Below, piece by piece: positions 18,901-27,500 of a stretch of DNA of 38,113 nt. Source of the stretch: Opitutia bacterium (lineage in GTDB: Bacteria; Verrucomicrobiota; Verrucomicrobiia; Opitutales; Opitutaceae). Both the position numbers and the translations under genes were made by a program. Positions within the stretch are counted from its first letter, which is position 1. The number at the start of each line of letters is the position of its first letter. The notes below the pieces were generated by a model. It did not search any database and was not told the DNA's origin. It worked only from the letters and a program-made list of their open reading frames with translations. The DNA lies in assembly GCA_947453695.1 (NCBI GenBank), contig CANGHW010000039.1, positions 1-38,113 of the forward strand, in the 5' to 3' direction.

Positions 18901-21234
18901 CCCGGCCGCGGTGACGACATTCGCGGGTTGCAGCGCAATCACGGGAGCAGCGTTGATCGCCACGAAGGCGGGAGGGGACTCGATTTCACCCAGCGGATTA
19001 ACCACCCTCACCGTGTAGGCTCCCGCAGTGGAGGCGGTCGCACTGGAGACGGTGTAGCTCGCATTGGTCGCGCCGGCGAGGTCGAGACCATTCTTGCGCC
19101 ACTGATATTGCAGCGGGGCCGTGCCGGTGGCGACGGCCGAGAGCGCCAAGCCGCCGCCGAGGGAAACGCCCTGACTCCCGGGCGGCGTCGCAACCACGGG
19201 AGCACCATTAACGCCAAACGTAACCTCAACATCGAGGTATTCGTTCGGGGCGGCGCCACCCTCGGCCAAGGCCCGGAGAGAGAAACTCCCGACCGGGTCG
19301 GTGAACGTCGCCCCCAGCGCCAAAGCAGAATCGGTGACGTCCGTCCCGGGAGTGGCGAGGTCGAGAAGCTGAGTCGATTGGTTCGAAGCGTAACCCCAGA
19401 TCACATACGCGCCGTGATGCATGGCAGGGAATTGGGGAAATTTGCGCCGGATGCTGACCCAAGTATCGCGCGTGGCGTCGCGGCGAATTTTCAGCGCGAG
19501 CGTGCCGGCGCCCGTGGCGTTATCCAACCGGCTGATCCGGTAGGTGCCGCTCGTCGTGATAGTCCGGACCTGACTTTCACTCAACCAGCCGAGCAAGCTT
19601 TTGTAGCGGGCATTGAAATCACCGCTGTCATCGAAGGAGCCAAAGCCCATCACATCGAAGCCGTCGTTGTATTCCCGGTTAATGCCCGAGGGACTGACGG
19701 GGTTTCCGTCGGTGACAAACCAGAGATTCGCATGATTCAAGCCGAAGCTGTGCCCCAGTTCGTGCGCTACGACGCGAAAATCCAAGCTGCCGTTCACCCA
19801 TAGGCGACCACCCCCGAGATCCGCCGCTCCACCATAGGTGATTTGCGAACCGGGAATTCCTCCGAGATAGGAAAACACCACGATGACCCGGTCAAAACTT
19901 GCCAGGGAAAAGTCCGCCGCCGCCGCCGCCCGCGCATCGACTTGCAACTGATCATTGAGGCCACCCAACGCATAGGTTACCGAGGACTGCGGCATCCGGT
20001 AGAGTTTAGCGCCGACTGTATTCGTCATGGTCGTAGCGCCATAGGAACTCTGCGCGTAAAAAGGGCTGATCTTAGTATCGGCGAAATTCTGCACGTAACT
20101 CGCCGTATAGACATCGCTGGTGAGCAGGGAAACGGGCTCCCCCGGGCGATCGGAAAAATCGACGCGCAGGTAAAGGATCTTCTTTGGCCCCACGGTCCAG
20201 GACGTGTCGCTCAAGGCGACCGCTGGCGTAGCCTGCCCCAGCACCAGCGCCGCGACCGCCGGGACGCGATCCGGGCCAATGCCGGACTCGGCGGCGGCGA
20301 GTTTTTCTTCGGCGGCGAGCAGGGCGGCCGCCGAGGCGAAGCGATAGAGTTTTCCGCCAATCTCGGCGACGGTGGCCTCGGCGGGTGAAATGGCGGCGGA
20401 GTCCGCGGGCACGTCGGTCAGCGTTTGAGCGGCGTCGACGGTCTCAGTCGGTTCGAAGGCGCGCACGGCGGACTCGTGCAGCGCGACGGCGCCGTCCAGC
20501 AGGATACCGTGCAGCGGCATGCCGAGCTTCGTGGTCTGACCTTCGCGCCGGCCATAGACGTAGGCCCGATAGGCGGGACCGCCATGCCACGAGACGAACG
20601 ATTGGACGGAGTCGTCGGCGAGGCCCCGTTGTTGGCGGCGGATGCGCTCCGGCGAATCGTAATCAAAGACCACGACGGACAAATCGCCGATCACCGAAAA
20701 ACGGGTTTCGAGTTGGGCAACGACCGCGGCAGGCAGCTGTGGGCGCAACGCCGCGGGCACGGTCCCGGCGAGTGCGGCCCGCGGATCGCGGGCGATCAAC
20801 TGGCGCAAAGCCACCCGCCGCTGTTCGGCAAGCGCGAGGCCCTCGGCCTCAAGCGCATGTTGCGCGACGGGACCGGCGGCGACGAGATAGCGGCCGGTCC
20901 AGGCACGAAAGGCGCCGAACTCCGGCGGCAACTCACCATCGCTCGACAGCGAATAGGCGAGGCGTTGCCGCACTGAACTGGGACGAGGTGCGGCGGCACT
21001 CACGGCAGATCGCCGCGCTAGTGGCTCAGCCGGCACAGGCACGGCGGAGGTGGCCGCGGATGCAGGCGACGGAGACGGTGACAAGGTGCGGGCAGCGCGC
21101 GCCACGGCAGCCGGGGCGGCCGGCTCGTGGCGAAGGAAACGTGCCCCCTGCCAGACTAAGGCAAATACTGCAAAAACTACGAAGACGCGCAGGACCAAAG
21201 AGCACGAATGGCGGGGCATGGGGCGGTATACCAA
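12907..21234 (-). CDS. G2: giant secreted metzincin-like protease with delta-60 array and EF-hand module
   Basis: A 2775-residue predicted secreted zinc protease. Order: signal or anchor (LVLRVFVVFAVFALVW); a propeptide-like region to about 340; a catalytic domain about 350-672 with HELGHSFGLNH (H491, E492, H495, H501 as zinc and catalytic residues) and a Met-turn DVMG (M529), the metzincin layout (M6/M11/M43-like); two Ig-like 674-846; an NDNF...WYRWTP domain 847-981; Ig-like and putative-Ig (He_PIG) modules alternating 982-1450; 14 delta-60 units 1451-2178; two Ig-like, one He_PIG and one Ig-like 2178-2535; beta module 2539-2665; two EF-hand-like repeats to the end. The TTG at 21234 is used because AGGAGG lies 6 bases upstream. 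An ATG at 21219 (2770 aa) is the alternative. Paralogous to G4. Likely surface-bound or released; the substrate is unknown. Confidence 0.88.
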   Translation of the reverse strand: MVYRPMPRHSCSLVLRVFVVFAVFALVWQGARFLRHEPAAPAAVARAARTLSPSPSPASAATSAVPVPAEPLARRSAVSAAAPRPSSVRQRLAYSLSSDGELPPEFGAFRAWTGRYLVAAGPVAQHALEAEGLALAEQRRVALRQLIARDPRAALAGTVPAALRPQLPAAVVAQLETRFSVIGDLSVVVFDYDSPERIRRQQRGLADDSVQSFVSWHGGPAYRAYVYGRREGQTTKLGMPLHGILLDGAVALHESAVRAFEPTETVDAAQTLTDVPADSAAISPAEATVAEIGGKLYRFASAAALLAAEEKLAAAESGIGPDRVPAVAALVLGQATPAVALSDTSWTVGPKKILYLRVDFSDRPGEPVSLLTSDVYTASYVQNFADTKISPFYAQSSYGATTMTNTVGAKLYRMPQSSVTYALGGLNDQLQVDARAAAAADFSLASFDRVIVVFSYLGGIPGSQITYGGAADLGGGRLWVNGSLDFRVVAHELGHSFGLNHANLWFVTDGNPVSPSGINREYNDGFDVMGFGSFDDSGDFNARYKSLLGWLSESQVRTITTSGTYRISRLDNATGAGTLALKIRRDATRDTWVSIRRKFPQFPAMHHGAYVIWGYASNQSTQLLDLATPGTDVTDSALALGATFTDPVGSFSLRALAEGGAAPNEYLDVEVTFGVNGAPVVATPPGSQGVSLGGGLALSAVATGTAPLQYQWRKNGLDLAGATNASYTVSSATASTAGAYTVRVVNPLGEIESPPAFVAINAAPVIALQPANVVTAAGLATKFNVEVRGFPAPTSYQWRKAGTPIAGATADTLVLSSAQAGDSGNYDVVVTNSVGTTTSASAALVVKPASTPPGNDNFVNAWTLPGDAGVAQGTTAGATAEVGEPVHFGSPSATASSVWYRWTPSVTGRAELAVVDRGIAAAFAVYTGSSLGSLSPVLTRAGSYGNADRDAIFVVAGTTYYIATGNFYAQTSSVLTLTYRIPPLPGVIRQPDNFTGQVGAQSFFQVDAVGAPAPTYLWERRVAGSAVFSKVATAAPYSGGDSEFLSISPTTAAMNGDQFRCRVIFSDGSTETSRTVTLSLDSPPVFVSGNSATFFELAGGSFTVLANGTPTPTFSVAAGALPSWARLNSTTGVLTGTPPDPAGSPFTFTITAGNGIIPAATQVFTLNVQLLPGAPIITAQPVAQAAVVGSTATFSVTATGLPAATYLWQRQRSGATGFEYLIDDGTYSGATSAALKISPVTGAMAGDKFRCDVTSGIGASKTVTSLAAGLSISVPPLFTSGNTTSFTTLQPGTFSVSATGSPVPTFAVTAGALPAWASLNATTGALTGTPPDATGSPFTFTLTASNGAAPSATQSFTLTVLPLAVKPLIAVQPVNLVATAGQPASLSVTALSSGSITYQWRRNGLALTGATGATYTLASASRTDADFYDVVATAGAESTASQTVRLSVAPTAYPGLVAADPAWSLQPEVAVPGAPVAFAVAPLGDGRSYLAGPFTSVDGSRRTGLVRLKADGTVDPTFAPPEIDSLVRALAVQSDGKLVIGGDFTRLGAYARRALARLNADGSVDPTFNTGAGSDVIVRTLTVQTDGKILLGGFFTGFAGTTRDSLVRLNSDGSVDAGFLTRGVAGAVVALALQADGKIVLGGSFGLVYDASGNVTGRNRLARLNADGTLDPAFTPSADGNVQALAVQASDGKIVVAGRFTNLNGAAAGYIGRLNANGTNDAAFTTATGSGFDFVVDAVVLQSDGKIVVGGEFSTFAGAAGQGLVRLTSTGARDTGYLTRGVNDAVLAVGLLPNGQIIAAGYFGAYLNSTGASTNRTRFARLNADGTLDSGINLALRSEGSVAAVAPLPGGATLVAGQFSHLRGVAVPAHVARILANGSVDVTFNSGGLGANDRIFAALRQPDGKLVIAGDFSTYNGTTRSRLARLNADGTLDASFTVGAGLDDRATTLALLPGGKILLGGSFTTVRGVARNRVAVLNSDGTLDSSFDPGTGPNDVVYSAAVQADGRMVLCGEFTTYAGVAANRLVRLNANGTLDSTFTTTSAANARIYALAVQADGRLVVGGDFTGYDGAGRGGVARINANGSLDSTFAPPAIGGVRSLLVQEDRRVLVHGSFASVGGAPATAYLARLNTDGSRDTAFAAAGLTAANGFPSILSLRDSGQLLVSLDGAFALTSTLPAALPAISVQPLAQSATAGTNVTLSVTATSTLPLTYQWKFNGADLSGQTAAALSLTNVQLANAGNYTVIVANELGATTSAVATLAVGIAPAITAQPFAQTVNAGATATFTVAAFGTPAPTYQWQRQAAGTTGFVNLANGGSYAGVTTAALAVNATAVVMRGDLFQCVVSNGVGSPATSVAVALTVNAPPVFTSVAGTTFNTTVLGSFTVAASGAPAPVFSVTAGALPPWATLQATTGVLSGTPPNTVGSPFSFTLTASNGVAPAATQSFTLTVVPLPVAPVITSAPVGQSLPVGGTITLTVVATGTPPPSYQWRRNGTLIPAETNATFTKPNAQLADAGSYTVVLANTVGTIASAAVTVSVVPAGISAQHVVARSGYTVGGTVTVVNRLTYVGSTTGFNWQVLLPAGWTFASSSNDTGATKPTVGAGSLAEWNWATVPASPFTFTYTLNVPAGTTGAVALVASANLVQSGTSIPLLAQPDPLLLGNAADKHSADTDGDNVISLFELTRVIELYNARIGTTRTGRYLVATTFTEDGFAVDTTNSTAALTRYHSADYNRDGRLSLNELTRVIELYNTRSGTTRTGAYHAQAGTEDGFAPGP
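12910..13620 (-). other. G2 C-terminal dyad: beta module plus two EF-hand-like repeats
   Basis: The beta module spans 13237-13620 (GGTVTVVNRLTYVGS, LPAGW, FTYTLNVPAG). The EF-like part spans 12910-13236. Both loops fit the EF-hand pattern: DTDGDNVISLFE and DYNRDGRLSLNE. The last 14 residues, HAQAGTEDGFAPGP, are identical to those of G1. Confidence 0.78.
14725..16800 (-). repeat. Delta-60 array in G2, 14 units
   Basis: Units of about 50 residues with the pattern Q-x-DGK-ILLGG-F ... RLNADG-LD-F. I count 13 clear units and a degenerate 14th (LRDSGQLLVSLDG). Units 4 and 7 carry insertions of about 5 residues, at the same places as in G4. Confidence 0.85.
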
Positions 21235-21241
21235 GCGCCCC
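21220..21241 (-). promoter_or_regulatory. Hairpin covering the G2 TTG and abutting its ATG
   Basis: In the mRNA a 6-bp stem GGGGCG / CGCCCC encloses a 10-base loop that holds the TTG. Its 3' arm touches the ATG at 21219. If it folds it hides the TTG and part of the Shine-Dalgarno, so it could control or switch initiation. The function is inferred. Confidence 0.35.
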
Positions 21242-21246
21242 CTCCT
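21241..21246 (-). promoter_or_regulatory. Shine-Dalgarno AGGAGG before G2
   Basis: The minus strand reads AGGAGG, then 6 bases, then TTG (21234-21232). This is ideal spacing, and the only full Shine-Dalgarno sequence I found at a gene start in the window. It favours the TTG start. It is 21 bases from the in-frame ATG at 21219. Confidence 0.5.
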
Positions 21247-21335
21247 CGTCGCAACCCATTACGCTCCAAAAAGCAGACAACGAAGAGAACTTTTGGCCGA
21301 CACTACGTATCCGCAGCCCGCATAGCCCCTCCCCT

Positions 21336-21365
21336 ACTATACCTAGGGCTTCGCAACCGTCGCAA
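21336..21365 (-). promoter_or_regulatory. Candidate sigma-70-like promoter for G2
   Basis: The minus strand has TTGCGA (21365-21360), an 18-base spacer and TATAGT (21341-21336). The -35 matches the consensus at 4 of 6 and the -10 at 5 of 6. It would give a leader of roughly 95 bases. It overlaps the decayed tail fragment. Confidence 0.28.
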
Positions 21366-21447
21366 TGGCGAGGTGGTAGGCGCCGGCGCGGGTGGCGCCG
21401 GAACGAGTGTTGAAGAGTTCGATCACGCGGGTGATTTCAAGGACTCC
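21343..21447 (-). pseudogene. Decayed fragment of the EF-hand C-terminal repeat
   Basis: The roughly 306-base gap between G3 and G2 contains minus-strand codons reading GVLEITRVIELFNTRSGATR, then AGAYHLAIATVAKP and TAG (21345-21343). This matches the last EF-like repeat of G1-G4 (ELTRVIELYNTRSGTTR, TGAYH) but lacks the calcium loop and the EDGFAPGP end. It has no start of its own: in-frame stops lie upstream, at 21487-21489 and near 21510. It is in the same frame as G3, 195 bases past the G3 stop. I read it as the scar of a lost fifth family member or of a tail duplication. The rest of the gap holds the palindrome at 21468-21486 and the G2 leader. Confidence 0.7.
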
Positions 21448-21467
21448 GAGGCATGCGCCGACTTCAA

Positions 21468-21486
21468 CGGCGGTCGCAGACCGCCG
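21468..21486. repeat. Perfect GC palindrome, REP-like or terminator
   Basis: An 8-bp stem (CGGCGGTC / GACCGCCG) with loop GCA lies 54 bases downstream of the G3 stop. It has no T tail. It may end G3 transcription, or be a dispersed intergenic palindrome of REP type; only genome-wide copy number can tell. Confidence 0.45.
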
Positions 21487-21540
21487 CTACAGCACGAAGG
21501 GCCGAGGCTACTTGATCACGCGCGAGGTATCGGGCAGAGG

Positions 21541-24500
21541 CTACGGGCCGGGGGCAAAGCCGTCTTCCGAACCGAAGAGGACGCGATAAGCGCCGGTGCG
21601 GGTGGTGCCGGACCGGGTGTTGTAGAGTTCGATCACGCGGGTCAGTTCAGCCACGTTTAGAAGCCCGTCGCGATTGGCGTCAGCGCTATGACACACTGAG
21701 AGCGTAGCAGAAGAGTTGGCGGCACGCGAGAGGTCGGCGGCGAAGCCGTCTTCCGTCGTCGCGGTCGCCACCGCGTAAGCGCCGGTGCGAAAAGTGCCGT
21801 TACGAGTATTGTAAAGTTCGATCACGCGCGTGAGTTCGGTAAGGCTGAGACGTCCATCGCAATCCAGGTCGGCCGAATGGTGTGTGCTTAGAACCAGCGG
21901 ATCAGGTTGGGCGAGGAGCCGGAGCGCGCTGCCCGTCGGCTGAAGAGTGACGAGCGCCGCCAATTCGTAGTCGCGCCGCGCATTCGCCGGCACAGACAGC
22001 GTGTAGCTGAACGTTACAGGGCTCTCCGGCAGCGCCGACCACTGCCACTCGGCGAGACTAGTGGCTCCGACTTGCGGCTTGGTTGCGGCACTGCCATCGC
22101 CGGCGGTGGACACCAATGACCAACCGCCGGGCAGCAACACCTCCCAACTGAGCGCGGGCGCCGAACCAGCGTAGGTAAACGTATTGGTGATCGTCACGCG
22201 GCCAGCGGGCGCCCACGCGATCGCAGAGGCCACGTGCGTAGCACTCATACCCACGGGAAAAACGGTGAGGCGAGCGGCCTCGCTAGTGACTGAGCCGGCG
22301 ATGTTGTTTACCACGACCGAATAGTCGCCCGCATCGTCCAATGCGGCACTGCCGATCGTGAGTGAGCTACTTGTGGCAGCGGCGATCGGCATCCCGCTTT
22401 TCCGCCACTGAAAACTCGGCGCAGGTGCCCCTGACGCCGTCACGAAAAACGTGGTGCTCTGCCCCTCGCCCACCGACTGTGAACGCGGTTGGCGCGTGAG
22501 CACCGGCGCGACGGGTGGTGCCACCCTAAGTAGCGCGGCACTGCTAATAATTGATGATCCTGAGTTGCTCACGGCGACGGCGTAGCTCCCGGCATCGGCG
22601 GCCGCCACACTGGCAAAGACCAGCGAGGGATTCGTCGCACCGGAAATTGCGCCGCCATTCTTGAACCACTGGTAAGTCATGGTTCCGGGACCGCTCACGC
22701 TGGCGGTGAAGGTGATGTAGTCGCCGAACGACGCATCACGATCCCCGGGCGGGATAGTGATGACCGGCGCGGTCCCGTCCAGCATCCGCACCATTCCCCG
22801 TCGCCGCACACCGCGCGCACTCATGGTGTCATCCCCCAAAACCAGCCGACCATCGTCGAGCATGAGCATCGTCAGCACACCACGCGCAACGGACGGCACG
22901 GCCGGCGCCACGTCAGTCTGAACAAGTGATGTATCATACGTGCCGCCCGCTTGGAGCCGGCGAAACCCATAGAGATCGTTGAACAGCACCCGACCGTCTT
23001 CCTGCAGCAGCAACTGTGGACCGCGATAGATGTTCGTCGAATACGGGGGCTCCGGCAGGCCGGCCAAGACGAACGACGTGTCAGGCACCATATTGGCGCT
23101 AAGTCGACGCGCAGCCGGCTTGAGCGTTCCGCCCGCCGCCCCGGCCACCAATACTTTTCCGTCGGGTTGAAGGGCTATGCTCGACGCGGAGTAGTAGTTG
23201 ATCCCAATACTCGCGCGCGTGCCACCGTCTGGCCGCAGCCGTGCGACAAAGGGACCGCTGAGCGCAGTGGCTCCTGCCACCACGGCGTCACCGTCCGGCA
23301 AAGCGAGCGCGGCGAACGTGCCACTCAGCGTCGGAGAGAACGTCGTGTCACGCGAACCATCGAGCGCGTAACACTGGGAACCGTTGAGCAGGATCCGGCC
23401 GTCGCGGAGCAGGGTCATCTGGCCATAGGGCCCGGCACTATTGGTCGGCTTGACGACACTAAACGCCGGGTCGAGCTCGCCGTCAGCCTGGAGTCGAATG
23501 AGCGGCGAGATCGAGGCATTCCGATAGGTGAGGAGACCGCCGCCGTTGACCAACAACCGCCCGTCGGGCAGCACGAGTAGATATTGCGGGGAGGCATTGA
23601 AGCCCAAGCCGACCAAGAAGGAAGGATCGAGAGTGCCGTCCGCATGCAGCCGCGCGAGCCGCCCTTGCGGCCTGCCGTTCACCCGCGTGAATTCGCCGGC
23701 GACATAATATTTGCCCTCCGGAGCGGCAACCATCTCCTGCACGCCGGCCGGCATCTCGGTCTGCGCAAACGCACCGGTGAGGGTGCCATCCGCGGCGTAG
23801 CCCGCGGCGCTTTGGCCCGGTGGCGACACACTCGACGAAGCGAGGAGGCGACCGCCCTCGGCGGGCGCAAATCCCCAAGTCTGGCTACTGGTGAAGCCGG
23901 AAAATTTTTGCTCAAGGATACCCGCAGCCGAGAGCCGGCAGATGTTGTAAGAACCGCCCGAATTTCGTGTCCCCGCCCAGACTCTCCCATCGGACGAAAC
24001 AATTATTTTCTCAAGCGTATCGGATAAGTCCGAGGAGCTCAGCATCGTCGATTCAAGCGCCCCATCCACCCCTAACCGGGCGATCCGCGCGTTGTTAAAA
24101 TAACCGCCCGCCAGCAATCGGCCATCGGGCAAGACGGCGAGCGTCGACAAAAATGAGGAAGTCCCGGTGAGAGCGAACGTCGGATCGACCACACCCGTTG
24201 TAGTAAGCCGGACCACATTGGAGACACTCACCCCGTTGATTGTGGTCGTGCCGCACGTAAATACCGCCTTACCGTCAGGCTGCACTACCACGGAACCGAG
24301 CGTAGCGGGCGCCGCAGTAGTTCCGACGACCGGCGAATAGGAGGTATCCAGCGCGCCATTGGCTTCCAGACGGTAGACGTATCTCTTTCCGGCCGGCAGC
24401 GGCAGACTGATCTGCAGGCCAAGAACGATGATCCGTCCGTCGGGCTGCACGGCCAGATTTACCACGTTCGGAGGCTCGGCACTGGCATTGAAGAAAGGAT

Positions 24501-27500
24501 CGATTGACCCGTCGGGCAGCAGCCGCAGGAGCGTGTTGCGGTAAGGGTAGTCGCCGATAGAGGGTAGCGGACACGTCACCAAGATTTTTCCGTCGGAGAG
24601 CACCGCATAGACCTTCGGTGTGGTAATCGAGGAAAACCCGTTGGTCGCGACGTCCGCCAACCTCGCGGGGGGCACAAATGAGAGATCGACCTGAAAGTTT
24701 TCGTCAACGCGGGCGAGTCCGGGACAGACCACTCCGTTGAGGCGTGTAAAATCGCCGCTGACGATAAACTTCCCGTTGGGAGCCGCGACAATCGCATTGA
24801 CCATGCCGCCCGCGGTCTCGAAGCGGGGCGCAAACGTCGGATCAATCTGGAGCGCATTGGGGTAACCGCGGGGAGCTACGTCGAGTTTGACTCCATCGGA
24901 CGTGGAAAGTGAAAGCCCGTCGGCGACGACCACGTCGTAGATCCCCGCATCCATTCGACTCGCATGGGGAATCGTCAGGGTGGAATTGGTCGCACCTGGC
25001 AGGAAGTAACTCGATCGCCGCCATTGATAGGTGAGCGGTCCTACGCCACCCGCCACGACGGAAAATGTCGCCGGATGACCACTCGTCACGATCCTGGAAA
25101 TCGGTTGTGTGGTAATCGTCGGAGGCGGATTCGGACCGGTGAGCGTTACCGCGGGCGGTGTGGCCGTGCCAAATGGGCCGGTCACGAGCACGGTGTAGCG
25201 CGCGACGTCGGTGATCGTGAGATTGGAAAGAGAGAGCATGGCTGAGGTGGAACCGGAGAGCTTTAACCCGTTCCGATACCACTGATAAGAGAGCGGTCCG
25301 GTGCCAGTAGCGCCGACCGAAAAGGTCGCCGTGCCACCCGGCATCGTCGTCACGGCGACCGGCGGAAACGCGATGGAAACTGGCGCGGCCACCGTCAACC
25401 GCATCGCCCCCAGCTGAGGAACGCCGAACGCACTCAGATTTTTCCCGAAGAGCCAGACGCTCCCATCGTCGATCAATAGCATGCGCTCAAGGCGGGTCGT
25501 CAGCCGATCGAGCCCGTCAACTTGAAACGTCTGATCGAGCGCTCCCGTGGTCCCGTGGCGGCCGAGTAGCCACGAGGCGCGGTCGAGTCGATCGCGACTA
25601 GGCAGGGTCGAACGCAGAATTTTTCCATCGGGCAGGGGCAGGATCGCCAGAGGCGGGCCAAAGCTCGACTGACCCGAGGCGTCGTTGAGACTGAAGGACG
25701 AATCCTGGCCCAGGGAGTTGAGGCGGCTCACGCTAGAATCTCCCGAGCCCGGAACGAAAACGTAGATGAGGTCGTCACCGGCCGCCACTATCGAGCTAGG
25801 AGAACTGAAGTTGCTAGAGACAGCAAAGCTCTGATCCCATGTGCCATCGGCGAGGATGCGGATGGGGCTGCGCACCGACCGGCCGTTGAACTGACTGAAC
25901 GATCCGGCCAGCACGATGCGACCAGACGCATGCTCCGCCAATACTGCGCGGTAACTCGGCGTGGCAGAAAAACTCGCGTCCACCACACCGGCGGCACTCA
26001 AGCGGCGCACCCCGTAGTCGGGACCGAACACTCCGCCTGCGCCACCATTCGAAAGCAGCACCGCGCCATTGTGATCGACCAACAAATCGCCCGGGGAATA
26101 TGTGACCGGTGCAAACGTTGAGTCCGGTCCGCCATCTGCGGTGAGTCGCACCAGCGCACCGCCGTTGTGCACCCAAATCGTTCCGTCGCCGCGCAACGCC
26201 AAACGACCGGTATCGCTGAGCGACAAACCACTCACCGGCCCAAACTTCGTGTCTACGGATCCATCGCCCATCAACCGCACCAATCCTGCGCGGGGCACGC
26301 CATTGACGTGGGTGAAGCCACCGCGGACCAAGATCCGTCCCCCGGCGACGTGCTGGGCATCGAATACCGACGCGATCACCCGCGCAGTGTGGCCCGTGAC
26401 CGGGCGAAAACTCCCCCCACTCGCCTCGACCACAGCCGAACCGGCAACCGGGGTCGCAGCCGCAGTAGTCGCGTAGGTTCCCCATAAACGCGAGGCCCCG
26501 TCTGGCTCCGCTGTCGTCGTTGCGATACGTCCCGCGGCGAAGGGCAACGTCGGTTGCGTCGCATCGCGTGCGCCGGTGGAAGTGAGACGCGAAAGTGGCA
26601 GGCCCGGGCCGGAAACCAGGAATTTACCGCCGTCCAACAACGTCACGGACTCGAGGCCCGAAGCTGGCGCCTTGAGGGTCGCATCGAGGCCCAAAGTCGC
26701 GTCGTCTGCCCCATCAGACGTCAATCGCTGGAAGATGGCACCATTCGAGTAGGTCGTGCTGCCCCCGATGATCCACTTACCATCGGGCTGGCGCAGGAGG
26801 CTCGTAATTGGGCCCTGAAATGTCCGTTTACCCGCATCCCCAGAATTGGGTGACCAAGTCCAATCCGTGCCGCCCGATGCGAGTAACCGGGTGACATAGC
26901 CATCGCCCGAGGAATTGGCGGTCGGCAAGTTTCCCCCGGCGACTAGGACCTTGCCATCGGGCTGCAACCGAAGTGCGCGCACGGCGGTTATCGTGTTATC
27001 ATACCGCAATGTGCTATCAAGCGAGGCGTCGGTATTAAGGCGGGCGAGCAGCGTCGCCGAACCCGCGCCGTAGGCGTTAAACTCCCCGCCGACGATTACT
27101 TTTCCGTCCGGCTGGACAATGAGGGCGAGCACCGGACTATCAAACCCCTGCCCGACAGGGAAATCCGGATCGACGGTCAAATCCGCCTTCAAGCGCACGA
27201 GCCCACCGGAGCGCCGCGTATTCACAAAAGCGAATTCTCCGCCGATATAGATTTTTCCGTCGGTGTGTGCAGTAATAGCTCGCACGGGAGCCGACAGGAC
27301 GGGAGGCGTATAACTCACATCGACCGACCCGTCGGCTTCAAGGCGCGCGAGAAATAGCCGCTCGGTGGTGCCGAGTCGGGTGAAATCGCCGCCGATCAGG
27401 AATTTGCCGTCGGGCAGGCGCAACGCGGCTAAGATCGAGCCCGCACCTTCCTGCTCGAAACGCAGCGCGAAGCCCGCATCCACCCGATAGAGATCGGGCA

